DNA of 60,435 bases from Pontiellaceae bacterium (GCA_016937945.1 JAFGVP010000129.1:1-60435), one strand, 5' to 3'; counted from the first letter of the stretch, positions 53,224-60,435 are shown. Translations and numbers: made by a program. The notes: generated by a model from the letters alone, not told the origin.

Positions 53224-54383
53224 TGAAAAAGGAAAAGCTCAGTCTCTTTATCTTCATCGATGCCTTCGGTTGGGAGGTCCGGCAGCGCCATCTTTCATTC
53301 CTGAAAGATCTGACACTCGACAGCCGACCGCTTGAAACCATCTTCGGCTATTCCTCCGCCTGCGACCCTTCCATCATTTCCGGCCTGACGCCGGCGCAAC
53401 ACGGGCTCTGGTGTTCCTATTATTATGATCCGGAAAACAGCCCGTTCAAATGGACACGCCCATTGCAGATCCTGCCCGATGCGCTCTTCCGGCGTGGCCG
53501 CGTACGACATCATATGAGCAAATGGATTAAGAAAAAGTGCGGTATTACCGGATATTTTCAGCTTTATGCCGTTCCGTTTGAGCACCTGCCGCTCTTTAAC
53601 TATGCCGAACGAAAACGCATCTGGGAACCGGATGGACTGCCGCGTGGCAAAACCGTGTTTGACCGGATGGCGGAAGCCGGCATCCCCCATTATGTCCACG
53701 ACAGCGGCGTTCCCGACAACCTGCGCATGGAGCGCCTGATGACCGACATACAGGATCAACGCATCGATTTTGCCTACTGCTCGCTTGGCAAGCTCGATGC
53801 TCTGATGCATGCCGAAGGAAATGATTCACCCTCAATCAGCACGCTCCTCGAATGGTACGATCAACAGATCCGGGCCCTGCTGGCAACGGCCGAAGAAAAC
53901 TACGAAGAGGTTGCGTGGTATTGCTTTACCGACCATGGGATGCACAACGTGGTTGAAAGCTACGACCTGATCGCGGAGATCGAAGCCCTCGGCCTTGAAT
54001 GGAACCGCGACTATATCGCCTTTTACGACTCCACTATGGCCCGCATCTGGATATTCAACGATACCGCCCGCGAAACGATTGTCCGAGAGCTCTCAAAACA
54101 TCCCAAAGGTCGTATTCTATCCGAAAACGAGCTGAAAACCTTCGGCGTCTATTTTGAGGACGGACAGTATGGCGACCTTATTTTTCTGATGAATTCCGGC
54201 GTCCAGATTGCGCCTGGGTTCATGGGGATCAAAGCGTGCAAAGGCATGCACGGCTACCATCCGGCGGATCCCGACTCGTTGGCCGCCATCGCGTCAAACC
54301 GGCCGATTCCGCCGGACATTACTAAAATCCAGCACATCCACCGGCTCATGCTCAACGAACTCGGAATTCAGGAAACCAGCTGA
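53223..54383 (+). CDS. Alkaline-phosphatase superfamily protein (type I phosphodiesterase/nucleotide pyrophosphatase-like)
   Basis: This 386-aa protein has RBS AAGGAGG 8 nt before the ATG. Metal/nucleophile features of the NPP-type fold: D13 in 'LFIFIDAFGW', the nucleophile segment 'FGYSSACDPSIISGLTPAQHG' (S44 at the position of the usual Thr; described by residues 42-61), 'WYCFTDHGMHNV' (about 233-244) and the late His in 'KGMHGYHPAD'. No signal peptide or membrane segment is seen, so it is probably cytoplasmic, unlike most phosphoethanolamine transferases. Family members hydrolyse phosphodiesters or transfer phospho-groups. It is coupled to the nucleotidyltransferase-fold gene. Its 3' end overlaps convergent aat by 16 bp. 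Confidence 0.82.
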   Translation: MKKEKLSLFIFIDAFGWEVRQRHLSFLKDLTLDSRPLETIFGYSSACDPSIISGLTPAQHGLWCSYYYDPENSPFKWTRPLQILPDALFRRGRVRHHMSKWIKKKCGITGYFQLYAVPFEHLPLFNYAERKRIWEPDGLPRGKTVFDRMAEAGIPHYVHDSGVPDNLRMERLMTDIQDQRIDFAYCSLGKLDALMHAEGNDSPSISTLLEWYDQQIRALLATAEENYEEVAWYCFTDHGMHNVVESYDLIAEIEALGLEWNRDYIAFYDSTMARIWIFNDTARETIVRELSKHPKGRILSENELKTFGVYFEDGQYGDLIFLMNSGVQIAPGFMGIKACKGMHGYHPADPDSLAAIASNRPIPPDITKIQHIHRLMLNELGIQETS

Positions 54384-55183
54384 CTTCCCGGCTCCGCCGG
54401 AATCCATTTGCCGACATCCAGCCGCTCGTCGACGCTCCATTTCCCCCTGCGCGTTTCCGGTGTCGCCACTTCACGGAGCAGTTCAATATATCTCCGGCGC
54501 GGAATCAGCTCATAACCCAGCCGACGGAAATGTTCTTCAAACGCCTGTACATCATTGATGGCATAGCCCCAGTGCTGCAGGTGGCAGTTCAGATAGGCGC
54601 ACGCTACTTTCATTGTATTGTTTTCCAGCGAAAAGGCGGATTCGGATAAGAACATGCGCCCCAGATCGACTCCGAAGATTCCTCCAACAAGCTGACCCTC
54701 CTGATTCCAGACTTCGACGGAATGAGCGTGCCCCGCTTCATGCAGTGCCAGCTCCACCGCAATGCGTTCCGGATTCAGCCAGGTCCAATCGCGCTCACTG
54801 CACGCCTTTACCACGTCCTCGAAAGCGGTATCAAACGTGACACGATAACGGCCGGACTGGATCAATGGCCGCAGCCCTTTTCCCATTCGCATCTTTTCCA
54901 GAAAGAGAACCATGCGCGGATCGCACGAAAGCCATTCAATCGGGTGCTCTTCATAAAATGGATAAACGCCCTTCGAATATGCAAATAGCAACGTTTCAGG
55001 CGTCAGCTTTCCGCCCACGGCCACCAGTCCATGCGGCTTGCGCGGTGAAAAACGGACCGGAAGAAAACCGCCTCTGGGCGGCGGTGGGAAAAAGAGGCAT
55101 TGCAACCGCACCCGCGCATAACCGAGCTTATGAAACAGGCCCAGCCTACGCACCCATCCCGGCAATTTGTAAGATATCCCCAT
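54368..55183 (-). CDS. aat: Leucyl/phenylalanyl-tRNA--protein transferase
   Basis: This 271-aa protein transfers Leu or Phe from aminoacyl-tRNA to N-terminal Lys/Arg of proteins, marking them for ClpS/ClpAP degradation in the cytoplasm. Family signatures are 'GLVAVGGKLTPETLLFAYSK' (about 52-71), 'GVYPFYEEHPIEWLSCDPRM' (about 72-91), 'HSVEVWNQEGQLVGGIFGVD' (about 155-174) and 'GRMFLSESAFSLENNTMK'. The family usually reads GESMFS; here SESAFS. The N-terminus (GISYKLPGWVRRLGLFHK) is about 35 residues longer than in E. coli Aat. It is the only gene on its strand here. It is convergent with the phosphodiesterase-like gene and divergent from the esterases across 110 bp. Confidence 0.94.
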   Translation of the reverse strand: MGISYKLPGWVRRLGLFHKLGYARVRLQCLFFPPPPRGGFLPVRFSPRKPHGLVAVGGKLTPETLLFAYSKGVYPFYEEHPIEWLSCDPRMVLFLEKMRMGKGLRPLIQSGRYRVTFDTAFEDVVKACSERDWTWLNPERIAVELALHEAGHAHSVEVWNQEGQLVGGIFGVDLGRMFLSESAFSLENNTMKVACAYLNCHLQHWGYAINDVQAFEEHFRRLGYELIPRRRYIELLREVATPETRRGKWSVDERLDVGKWIPAEPGSQLVS

Positions 55184-55293
55184 CGTTTTATCACCCGCAG
55201 AAATCGGTATAAATAAAGCAGTGAATTAAAGAGGATACAATCATCGCCTTGACTGAATTGCCATATGTCGCTCAAATGATTGCGGAGTTATTT

Positions 55294-56184
55294 ATGATAA
55301 AACTGTTCTCCAGCCATCGCCCCTTCTGCCCGGGTCTGTTTCTGACAGCCTGTATTTTTTCCGTGATTCCGTTCAGTACGCAGGCGCAAAGTGACCGGGA
55401 ACCGGAGGCCCACGATTTTGCGGAGCCGGCCGATCTGTCGCTTCCGACCCTCTTTATTATCGGCGATTCCACCGTTCGCAACGGAAACGGAACCGGTAAA
55501 AACGGGGAGTGGGGCTGGGGCGATTTTCTGGCGCCCTACTTTGACCGGTCGAAAATCAACATCGCAAATAATGCCCTGGGCGGTACCAGCACGCGCACCT
55601 TCTATCGCGACCGCTGGCCGACGGTTAAATCGATGATCCGGCCCGGCGATTTCGTAATCCTCCAGTTTGGACATAACGATGCGAGCCCCGTGAATGAAGA
55701 GATGACCGACTCCGGCGCCCGTTCCCGGGGAACCATCGACGGGATCGGCTCGGAAATGCAGTCGATCACCAACATTCTGACCGGTCAGTTTGAGGTGGTT
55801 CACTCCTTCGGCTGGTATGAAAAACAGTTTGTGCTCGAAACCCGCATGCGGGGCGCCCGCCCGATAATCTGCTCCCTGATTCCGCGGAATACCTGGAGGG
55901 ACGGGAAAGTCGTGCGCCATGCCGACTCTTATGCCGGATGGGCCGGCGAAGTTGCCCGTATTGAAAATGTGCCTTTTGTGCACCTGAACGAAATCGTGGC
56001 GGCGCGTTACGATCAGCTCGGGCCGGAAGGAACAGATCCGATGTTTGTTCCCGGCGCCGGACCGCACACCAGTCGAGCCGGAGCCGAACTGAATGCATCC
56101 TGTGTGATTTCCGCGCTCAAGGCCCTGCCCGCCAACCCGCTTGCCCCGTTCTTTTCAGAAAAGACCGAATCGATTACTCCGTAA
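55294..56184 (+). CDS. Secreted SGNH hydrolase, rhamnogalacturonan acetylesterase-like (copy 1)
   Basis: The start is ATG 55294 (296 aa), with GGAG 6 nt upstream; a signal peptide follows (SSHRPFCPGLFLTACIFSVI, cleavage near TQA-Q). Block I nucleophile serine is in 'LFIIGDSTVRNGNG', block II glycine in 'NNALGGTSTRTF', and block III 'ILQFGHNDASP' supplies the oxyanion Asn. The C-terminal catalytic His is in 'PGAGPHTSRAGAE'; the Asp three residues before it, usual in DxxH, is not present there. It would de-acetylate pectin-type or other acetylated polysaccharide in the periplasm or outside. It has a paralogue 13 bp downstream, same strand, so an operon. Confidence 0.88.
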   Translation: MIKLFSSHRPFCPGLFLTACIFSVIPFSTQAQSDREPEAHDFAEPADLSLPTLFIIGDSTVRNGNGTGKNGEWGWGDFLAPYFDRSKINIANNALGGTSTRTFYRDRWPTVKSMIRPGDFVILQFGHNDASPVNEEMTDSGARSRGTIDGIGSEMQSITNILTGQFEVVHSFGWYEKQFVLETRMRGARPIICSLIPRNTWRDGKVVRHADSYAGWAGEVARIENVPFVHLNEIVAARYDQLGPEGTDPMFVPGAGPHTSRAGAELNASCVISALKALPANPLAPFFSEKTESITP

Positions 56185-56197
56185 AATAGGAACTATC

Positions 56198-57049
56198 ATG
56201 AAAAAATATATCTCCACACTCGCCGTTATGCTCTGCTGCTCCGCCGGTTTCGTACAGGCCGACGATGATCGCCCGATTGTCGATGCATCCAGGCTGAAGG
56301 ATGAAAAGAGCGAAAACTCTGCACTGCCGACCCTCTATCTGGTGGGAGACTCCACCGTGCGCATCGGCGGAGGAAACAAGGCGATGGTTGGCTGGGGTGA
56401 ACGGATTGCGCCGCTTTTTGATGCGGAAAAAATCAACGTGGTAAATCGGGCCATCGGCGGGCGCAGCGCGCGGACCTACTTTACTGAAGGCCGGTGGCAG
56501 ACGGTCGCCGACGCGCTCAAGCCGGGCGATTTCGTGATTATCCAGTTCGGTCATAATGACGGCGGCCGGGTCGGAGATCCTTCCAACAAGCATCGCGCGG
56601 ACGCTCCGGGAACCGGCGACGAAACCCTGCCCGATAAAATGGAGGACGGCACCATTGAACAGGTGCACACCTATGGCTGGTATCTGAAACAGTTTGTCAC
56701 ATCAGCCAAAGCCAAGGGAGCCACCGTAGTCATCTGTTCGCCGATTCCGCATAAAAACCGCTGGGAAAACGGTCGCGACTTTGCCGACCACGCCGGCTGG
56801 GCAAAAGAGGTGGCCGACAAAAACGGGGCTCTCTTCATGGATCTCACGATGGTGATTACCGACGCCTACAGGAAACTCGGTATGGAAAAGGTGGAAACCT
56901 ATTTTGCGGACAAGGGCACGCATACGAACGAGGAAGGCGCTGTTTTCAATGCGAAATGCGTCGTATCCGGCCTGCAGGGTCTGCGCGGAAATCCGTTTAA
57001 GCGTTTCCTTTCCAAAGAGGGCCGCACCATAAAGGCTTACAGAAACTAA
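56198..57049 (+). CDS. Secreted SGNH hydrolase, rhamnogalacturonan acetylesterase-like (copy 2)
   Basis: The start is ATG 56198 (283 aa), with AGGA 6-7 nt upstream and a signal peptide (KKYISTLAVMLCCSAGFVQA-D). Blocks: 'LYLVGDSTVRIGGGNKAMVG' (nucleophile Ser), 'NRAIGGRSARTYF', 'IIQFGHNDGGR', and 'FADKGTHTNEEGAVFNA' with the catalytic His. 'TYGWYLKQFVTSAKAKGATV' and 'VICSPIPHKN' are typical of the CE12-like group. It is clearly a tandem paralogue of the preceding esterase, in the same order of motifs. The Asp before His is one position off the standard DxxH spacing. Likely acts on acetylated polysaccharide outside the inner membrane. Confidence 0.9.
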   Translation: MKKYISTLAVMLCCSAGFVQADDDRPIVDASRLKDEKSENSALPTLYLVGDSTVRIGGGNKAMVGWGERIAPLFDAEKINVVNRAIGGRSARTYFTEGRWQTVADALKPGDFVIIQFGHNDGGRVGDPSNKHRADAPGTGDETLPDKMEDGTIEQVHTYGWYLKQFVTSAKAKGATVVICSPIPHKNRWENGRDFADHAGWAKEVADKNGALFMDLTMVITDAYRKLGMEKVETYFADKGTHTNEEGAVFNAKCVVSGLQGLRGNPFKRFLSKEGRTIKAYRN

Positions 57050-57060
57050 CCGGAATTTCC

Positions 57061-57282
57061 ATGGAAGAGCTTTCCCCCGATCCTGAATTCCTGCTGGAGC
57101 TGGCCGAAGCGCGCATGCCTTTCGGGAAATATAAAGGCCGGCGTCTGATTGATCTTCCGGAACCCTATGTGGTCTGGTTCCGCCAGAAGGGTTTTCCCGC
57201 CGGAAAACTTGGTCAGCAGCTCGAAACCGTCTATGTCATCAAGGCCAACGGCCTGGAGCACCTGTTCACCAAACTGCGATAA
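57061..57282 (+). CDS. DUF3820 family protein
   Basis: This 73-aa protein has the whole-length family pattern 'MPFGKYKGRRLIDLPEPYVV' and 'GFPAGKLGQQLETVYVIKAN', then 'GLEHLF'. DUF3820 proteins are small, cytoplasmic and widespread in Gram-negative bacteria; the function is not established. It starts 11 bp after the second esterase, so it is possibly on the same transcript, though a functional link is not expected. No strong RBS is visible. Confidence 0.88.
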   Translation: MEELSPDPEFLLELAEARMPFGKYKGRRLIDLPEPYVVWFRQKGFPAGKLGQQLETVYVIKANGLEHLFTKLR

Positions 57283-57355
57283 ATCAGAAAATTCGCTTCG
57301 TATAGGACCGGATCGCTCCTATTATATCGCCATAGTAATCAAAAGGAGTAGCATC

Positions 57356-57823
57356 ATGGATTCACTCGAAGGAAAAAAGGCGCCGGCGTTCACGCTGGAA
57401 GGAAGCGACGGCAGGAAACATTCCCTGAAGGATTATGCCGGTAAAAAGGTCGTGATCTACTTCTATCCAAGGGACAATACCCCCGGCTGTACGAAAGAGG
57501 CCTGCGGGTTCCGCGACCTGAACAACGAAATCGCGGATCAGAACACCGTGGTACTCGGCGTCAGCAAGGACAGCCTTGCATCGCACGATAAGTTTATCGA
57601 CAAGTTTGAGCTGCCGTTCGTTCTGCTATCCGACCCGGAAACCGGAATGATGCAGAAATACGGCGCCTGGGGCGAAAAGGTGCTCTACGGCAAAACCTCT
57701 ATCGGCTGCATCCGGTCCACCGTGATCGTTGACGAAAACGGCAAGGTGATCAAACACTGGCGGAAAGTTCCAAAAGCCGACGCCCACCCGCAGAAAGTGC
57801 TAGAATTTCTTCAGAGCCTGTAG
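57356..57823 (+). CDS. bcp: Thioredoxin-dependent peroxiredoxin (Bcp/PrxQ)
   Basis: The start is ATG 57356 (155 aa), with AAAAGGAG 7 nt upstream; the frame is open further up but that part overlaps the DUF3820 gene. The peroxidatic Cys45 lies in 'FYPRDNTPGCTKEACGFRD' with resolving Cys50 five residues later, the PrxQ/Bcp pattern. 'VLGVSKDSLASHDKFIDKF' and 'LPFVLLSDPE' are conserved. It reduces H2O2 and organic hydroperoxides in the cytoplasm using thioredoxin. It is separated from DUF3820 by 73 bp and followed by a stem-loop. Confidence 0.96.
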   Translation: MDSLEGKKAPAFTLEGSDGRKHSLKDYAGKKVVIYFYPRDNTPGCTKEACGFRDLNNEIADQNTVVLGVSKDSLASHDKFIDKFELPFVLLSDPETGMMQKYGAWGEKVLYGKTSIGCIRSTVIVDENGKVIKHWRKVPKADAHPQKVLEFLQSL

Positions 57824-57830
57824 CTTTTTG

Positions 57831-57873
57831 ACGGGATAACAGGAAGCCTTTACAGGGGGACCTGTTATCCTGT
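57831..57873. other. Long stem-loop between convergent genes, without U-tract
   Basis: ACGGGATAACAGG (57831-57843) pairs with CCTGTTATCCTGT (57861-57873) over 13 positions with one G-T pair, around a 17-nt loop. Neither strand has a run of T after the stem (TGAATTAAAAC on the plus side, CAAAAAGC on the minus side). It could still end both transcripts or protect mRNA 3' ends; it could also be a small interspersed palindrome. Confidence 0.6.
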
Positions 57874-57878
57874 CTGAA

Positions 57879-58100
57879 TTAAAACCACCAGATGCCGCGT
57901 TTACGGGGATTTCCGTAGGAAGCGAAGTCGTCTCCGGATTCCTTCAGGACCGCATCGAACTCCGCCTCGGTAAAGTCATACCCTTCTTTGTTGGCTTCGG
58001 CGACAAAGGCCGTTTTGGGTTCCAGTGTGTCATATTTCAGCCGGAAATCATAATTTTCACCGCCGGCAATCAAAAACCGTTCTACTTCTTCTTTAGCCAT
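57879..58100 (-). CDS. Nif11-like small protein with RKRGIWWF C-terminus (possible RiPP precursor)
   Basis: A 73-aa protein with a clear RBS (AGGAG, 7 nt before ATG). Residues 1-52 follow the Nif11/leader-peptide pattern: 'MAKEEVERFLIAGGENYDFR', then 'AFVAEANKEGYDFTEAEFDA' and 'VLKE'. Nif11-like leaders precede modified peptides in many bacteria. The usual double-Gly cleavage site at the leader end is not seen; instead the chain ends 'SYGNPRKRGIWWF', basic then strongly aromatic. No radical SAM, LanM-like, YcaO or peptidase-transporter gene lies in the window, so a maturation partner is not shown. It could instead be a stand-alone Nif11-domain protein. It is a single gene on the minus strand with its promoter in the 58101-58617 region. 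Confidence 0.75.
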   Translation of the reverse strand: MAKEEVERFLIAGGENYDFRLKYDTLEPKTAFVAEANKEGYDFTEAEFDAVLKESGDDFASYGNPRKRGIWWF

Positions 58101-58617
58101 TTTATTTCTCCTGGTTCTTTCAATAATGCTCTGTCTTCAAAGCTGCTCTCCCTATATCACAAGGTGTGCCAATTGACAGAAGCGACCCGCCAAATGCGCA
58201 ATGCATTACAAATAAATGAATTACAAGAACATTGACTTTCACATCCGCACGTTTACTTCCGGAAATAATTGTCGAATCACTTCTGGGCGGAAAATATCGG
58301 ATCACATAAACCGCTAGGATAATGCTATTTACAATTATGCTGACAATCATTTCCGATTAATGGGCTTTGCCACAAAAACCGAACGTTCCCGTTAATCATT
58401 CGTCAACATTTTTGGTCTGCGACGGAATTTATATCCGGAAACTCTTGGCATTCCCCGTGATACATCGAATGAGGCCCCTAGAAAACAATGGCATAATCCA
58501 CCTTGTACCAACGCATTACAGGCCTCTCGACCATGTTTAACTCTATTTTATGGATTTGAAGTATGACTTACCTGTATTAGATTGAGCCTAGGTTTTTTCT
58601 AACAAAAGGCTTCGCAT
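58101..58617. other. Gene-free 517-bp region
   Basis: No convincing coding region lies here. Minus-strand codons at 58120-58350 stay open for 76 codons but have no RBS or family features. The stretch is visibly more AT-rich than the genes. It must contain the promoters of the Nif11-like gene (leftward) and of the secreted jelly-roll protein (rightward). I found no tRNA-like fold, direct repeat or terminator in it. Confidence 0.6.
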
Positions 58618-60435
58618 ATGAAACTTCATGGAATTGATAAACTGGTACTGTTTTTCCTTTGCTGCGGCATGCTCGGTTTTGCCGATGCCCAGATTCTCTA
58701 CGACAACTTCTCCAGTGATTCCGGAATCTGGAATAAAGAAGGAACGTGGACGATCACCGCCGGAACGGCAACGGACAGCCCGTCACAGAATTATGCAAAT
58801 AACACCGATACATCACTCACCCTTTCCGCACCACTCGATCTCGGCGCCGCCGTCAGGCCGGCTCTGCTGATTCAGCACCGTTACGCCATTGAACCGGTAT
58901 ACGATGCTGCCATTATTGAGGCGTCAACGAATCAGGGTAGCTCCTGGGAGGAACTGGAGCGCTTTTCCGGCAATGTTCAGTCGTTCCAGCAAACGCTGGT
59001 CGATCTTTCCTCCTATTCGGGTGAGTCCGACTTCCTGATCCGCTTCCGGCTGCTGACCGACAACTCTGTCGTCCATGACGGATGGTATATTGACTCGGTA
59101 CTGATCGATGAAATTCCCGATCCGGCAACCATCACATCCGTAACCAATAACGGCCTCAGCTCTGTAACCGTTGAATGGTCTGCCCCGACAGAAAAAGCAG
59201 TGGAAAGCTACACGGTTTATCGAACCCTCTCGGCCGACACTCCGATTTCAAAAGCAGTTCTGGTCGGAACGACAGATAACGCAACCCTGAGCATCACCGA
59301 CTATTCCATTGCGCCGAAAAGCACACTTTTTTACCGCGTTAAAGCCGCTGATTCGTATGGACTATACTCCCTGAGTGAGCCGGCCGGAATAACACTTCCG
59401 GCCGGAATGGACTATCCGTTTCTCGACACGGGCGAAGTCGGACCCACCTATTGGAAGGCAACCGGCAGCTGGGCATTGGCTCCGGAACCGGGCAACCCGT
59501 CCAACACCTGCTGGACAGACTCCCCCGACTCAACCTACACGAATTCCAGCAACACCTCGCTGACCCTTGCGGCGCCGGCTGATTTTTCTGATGTAACCGC
59601 GCCGGTTTTCGCGTTCCGGCAAAAGTATGATCTTCAGAGCGGCGATATCCTCTCCGTCGAAATATCCACAAGCGCCGGCGAGGAGTGGATTTCTCTTCAG
59701 AGTTTTACCGCCGGCACCTCAACCAATGAATGGACTCAGGAAAATATATCACTGGCCGATTATATCGGTGAAGAACAGGTTCTTATTCGCTTTCTCCTGA
59801 CCACCACCGCATCCGGCGTGGCTGACGGCGTCTGGCTCGATAACATCGCCATCGCCGAAGCGCCGAGCGCGGTCACGTCCCTCATCATTGATGAAGTTCA
59901 ATCTCATTCCGTTCGCCTGAGCTGGCCGAAGAATAATGATGTCCTCTTTTCGCACTATGCGGTTTATCGCGAAAAGGGCGCCTCCGGCGCGGATTTCCAC
60001 AGCGAACTGGCAGCCGAAATTCCGGATCAATCTCAGATCGAATATACCGATAGCAACCTGCTGCTGAACACCGACTACGCCTATCGCGTTTATGCGGTAT
60101 CCAGCTACAAAACCCTTTCAATCGAGGCTCAGGAGGCAACCGTCCAGACAGAAAATCATCCAGCACCGTTCTCTGACGATTTTGAAAGCGGCACCAACGG
60201 CTGGGTTCTAACAGGAAACTGGAACATTGAGACCAACGAGTCCGGCGCATTCCTCTGCGATTCGCCCTACAGCTCATACGATAACAACCTGAACTATGAC
60301 GACAACTATGCCCGGACCGCAGTCGATCTCTCCGACGCCGAATGGCCGGTGCTCACCTTCTCCGACGCCTTCAGCTTTACCGGAAACGACCGCGGATACC
60401 TCCAGATCTCCAAGGACGGTTCCAACTGGAGCACA
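58618..60435 (+). CDS. Large secreted protein of alternating jelly-roll (MAM-like) and fibronectin-III domains, 3' end outside window
   Basis: ATG 58618 opens a frame of 606 codons running off the window end. A signal peptide is clear (LVLFFLCCGMLGFADA, cleavage near residue 25). Residues about 26-160, 263-411 and 515 onwards are jelly-roll domains of the type found in immune-inhibitor-A-like proteins, with 'SGIWNKEGTWTITAG', 'TSLTLSAPLDL', 'IIEASTNQGSSWEELE' and 'DGWYIDSVLI'. Residues about 168-260 and 415-511 are fibronectin-III-like ('VEWSAPTEKAVESYTVYRTL', 'YRVKAADSYGLYS'). The two domain types alternate regularly. It is probably extracellular and modular; a catalytic or anchoring domain may lie beyond the window. 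AAAGG lies about 9 nt upstream of the start. It resembles the other surface proteins at 0.5-21.5 kb in style. Confidence 0.85.
   Translation, partial: MKLHGIDKLVLFFLCCGMLGFADAQILYDNFSSDSGIWNKEGTWTITAGTATDSPSQNYANNTDTSLTLSAPLDLGAAVRPALLIQHRYAIEPVYDAAIIEASTNQGSSWEELERFSGNVQSFQQTLVDLSSYSGESDFLIRFRLLTDNSVVHDGWYIDSVLIDEIPDPATITSVTNNGLSSVTVEWSAPTEKAVESYTVYRTLSADTPISKAVLVGTTDNATLSITDYSIAPKSTLFYRVKAADSYGLYSLSEPAGITLPAGMDYPFLDTGEVGPTYWKATGSWALAPEPGNPSNTCWTDSPDSTYTNSSNTSLTLAAPADFSDVTAPVFAFRQKYDLQSGDILSVEISTSAGEEWISLQSFTAGTSTNEWTQENISLADYIGEEQVLIRFLLTTTASGVADGVWLDNIAIAEAPSAVTSLIIDEVQSHSVRLSWPKNNDVLFSHYAVYREKGASGADFHSELAAEIPDQSQIEYTDSNLLLNTDYAYRVYAVSSYKTLSIEAQEATVQTENHPAPFSDDFESGTNGWVLTGNWNIETNESGAFLCDSPYSSYDNNLNYDDNYARTAVDLSDAEWPVLTFSDAFSFTGNDRGYLQISKDGSNWST

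Noticed and set aside
58120-58350. A 76-codon minus-strand frame with a hydrophobic start upstream of the Nif11-like gene
   Set aside because: No RBS, no known family, AT-rich non-coding style composition, and it would occupy the promoter region of the Nif11-like gene.

Overview
The window is a stretch of a GC-rich bacterial chromosome from the PVC superphylum, most likely a Kiritimatiellota (Pontiella-like) organism. That placement is an inference from the gene families: very large secreted proteins with thrombospondin type-3 calcium repeats (DxDGDG..D) and a recurring C-terminal 'S..L..W......(F/Y)(F/Y)RV' module, a TMTC-like membrane protein with a TPR tail, two secreted SGNH (rhamnogalacturonan acetylesterase-like) esterases, and a Gram-negative envelope toolkit (lipoprotein OMF, RND pump, MreBCD/PBP2/RodA). 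I saw no rRNA, tRNA, CRISPR array, insertion sequence or phage genes.

Layout. 1-13.3 kb: the end of an unknown protein, then three large exported proteins (1134, 754 and 2241 aa), two of them reading leftwards and converging on a bidirectional terminator. 13.6-22.1 kb: an orphan TrpB2-type tryptophan synthase beta chain, a methyltransferase-glycosyltransferase fusion, a divergent two-gene operon (sugar epimerase and TMTC/TPR protein), a secreted protein made of 22 units of exactly 17 residues, and a DoxX protein. 22.4-30.9 kb: the cell-shape operon mreB-mreC-mreD-mrdA-rodA followed by rng (RNase G) and galM. mrdA carries an internal duplication. 31.1-37.6 kb: a self-contained tetR-OMF-MFP-RND efflux operon with ATGA overlaps throughout and two 20-bp palindromic operators before tetR. 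37.6-44.4 kb: a histidine-kinase-like protein with no ATPase domain, a GT4 glycosyltransferase, a multi-PAS sensor kinase with a periplasmic solute-binding domain, and a single-domain response regulator.

44.4-54.4 kb is a probable surface-glycan or lipid-linked saccharide locus. It holds two GT2 glycosyltransferases, two FemAB/BioF2-like acyltransferases, an ABC flippase-type exporter, a GNAT-like acyltransferase, a DUF418-like integral membrane protein, a nucleotidyltransferase-fold protein, and an alkaline-phosphatase/phosphodiesterase-fold protein in tight linkage. 54.4-58.1 kb is mixed housekeeping: aat, two tandem SGNH esterases, a DUF3820 protein, bcp peroxiredoxin, and a 73-aa Nif11-like peptide with a striking aromatic C-terminus. 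A roughly 520-bp gene-free region follows. The window ends inside another large secreted protein of alternating jelly-roll and fibronectin-III-like domains.

How the genes work together. The shape operon builds and positions lateral peptidoglycan synthesis. The RND operon is a TetR-controlled drug or metabolite exporter. The two-component genes sit next to the glycan locus and may sense a periplasmic ligand and control it, which is inference. The large calcium-repeat proteins, the repeat protein and the esterases fit a cell that handles polysaccharides at its surface. Gene packing is tight, with convergent genes overlapping by 16-17 bp or separated by 5-9 bp, so few true intergenic regions exist.
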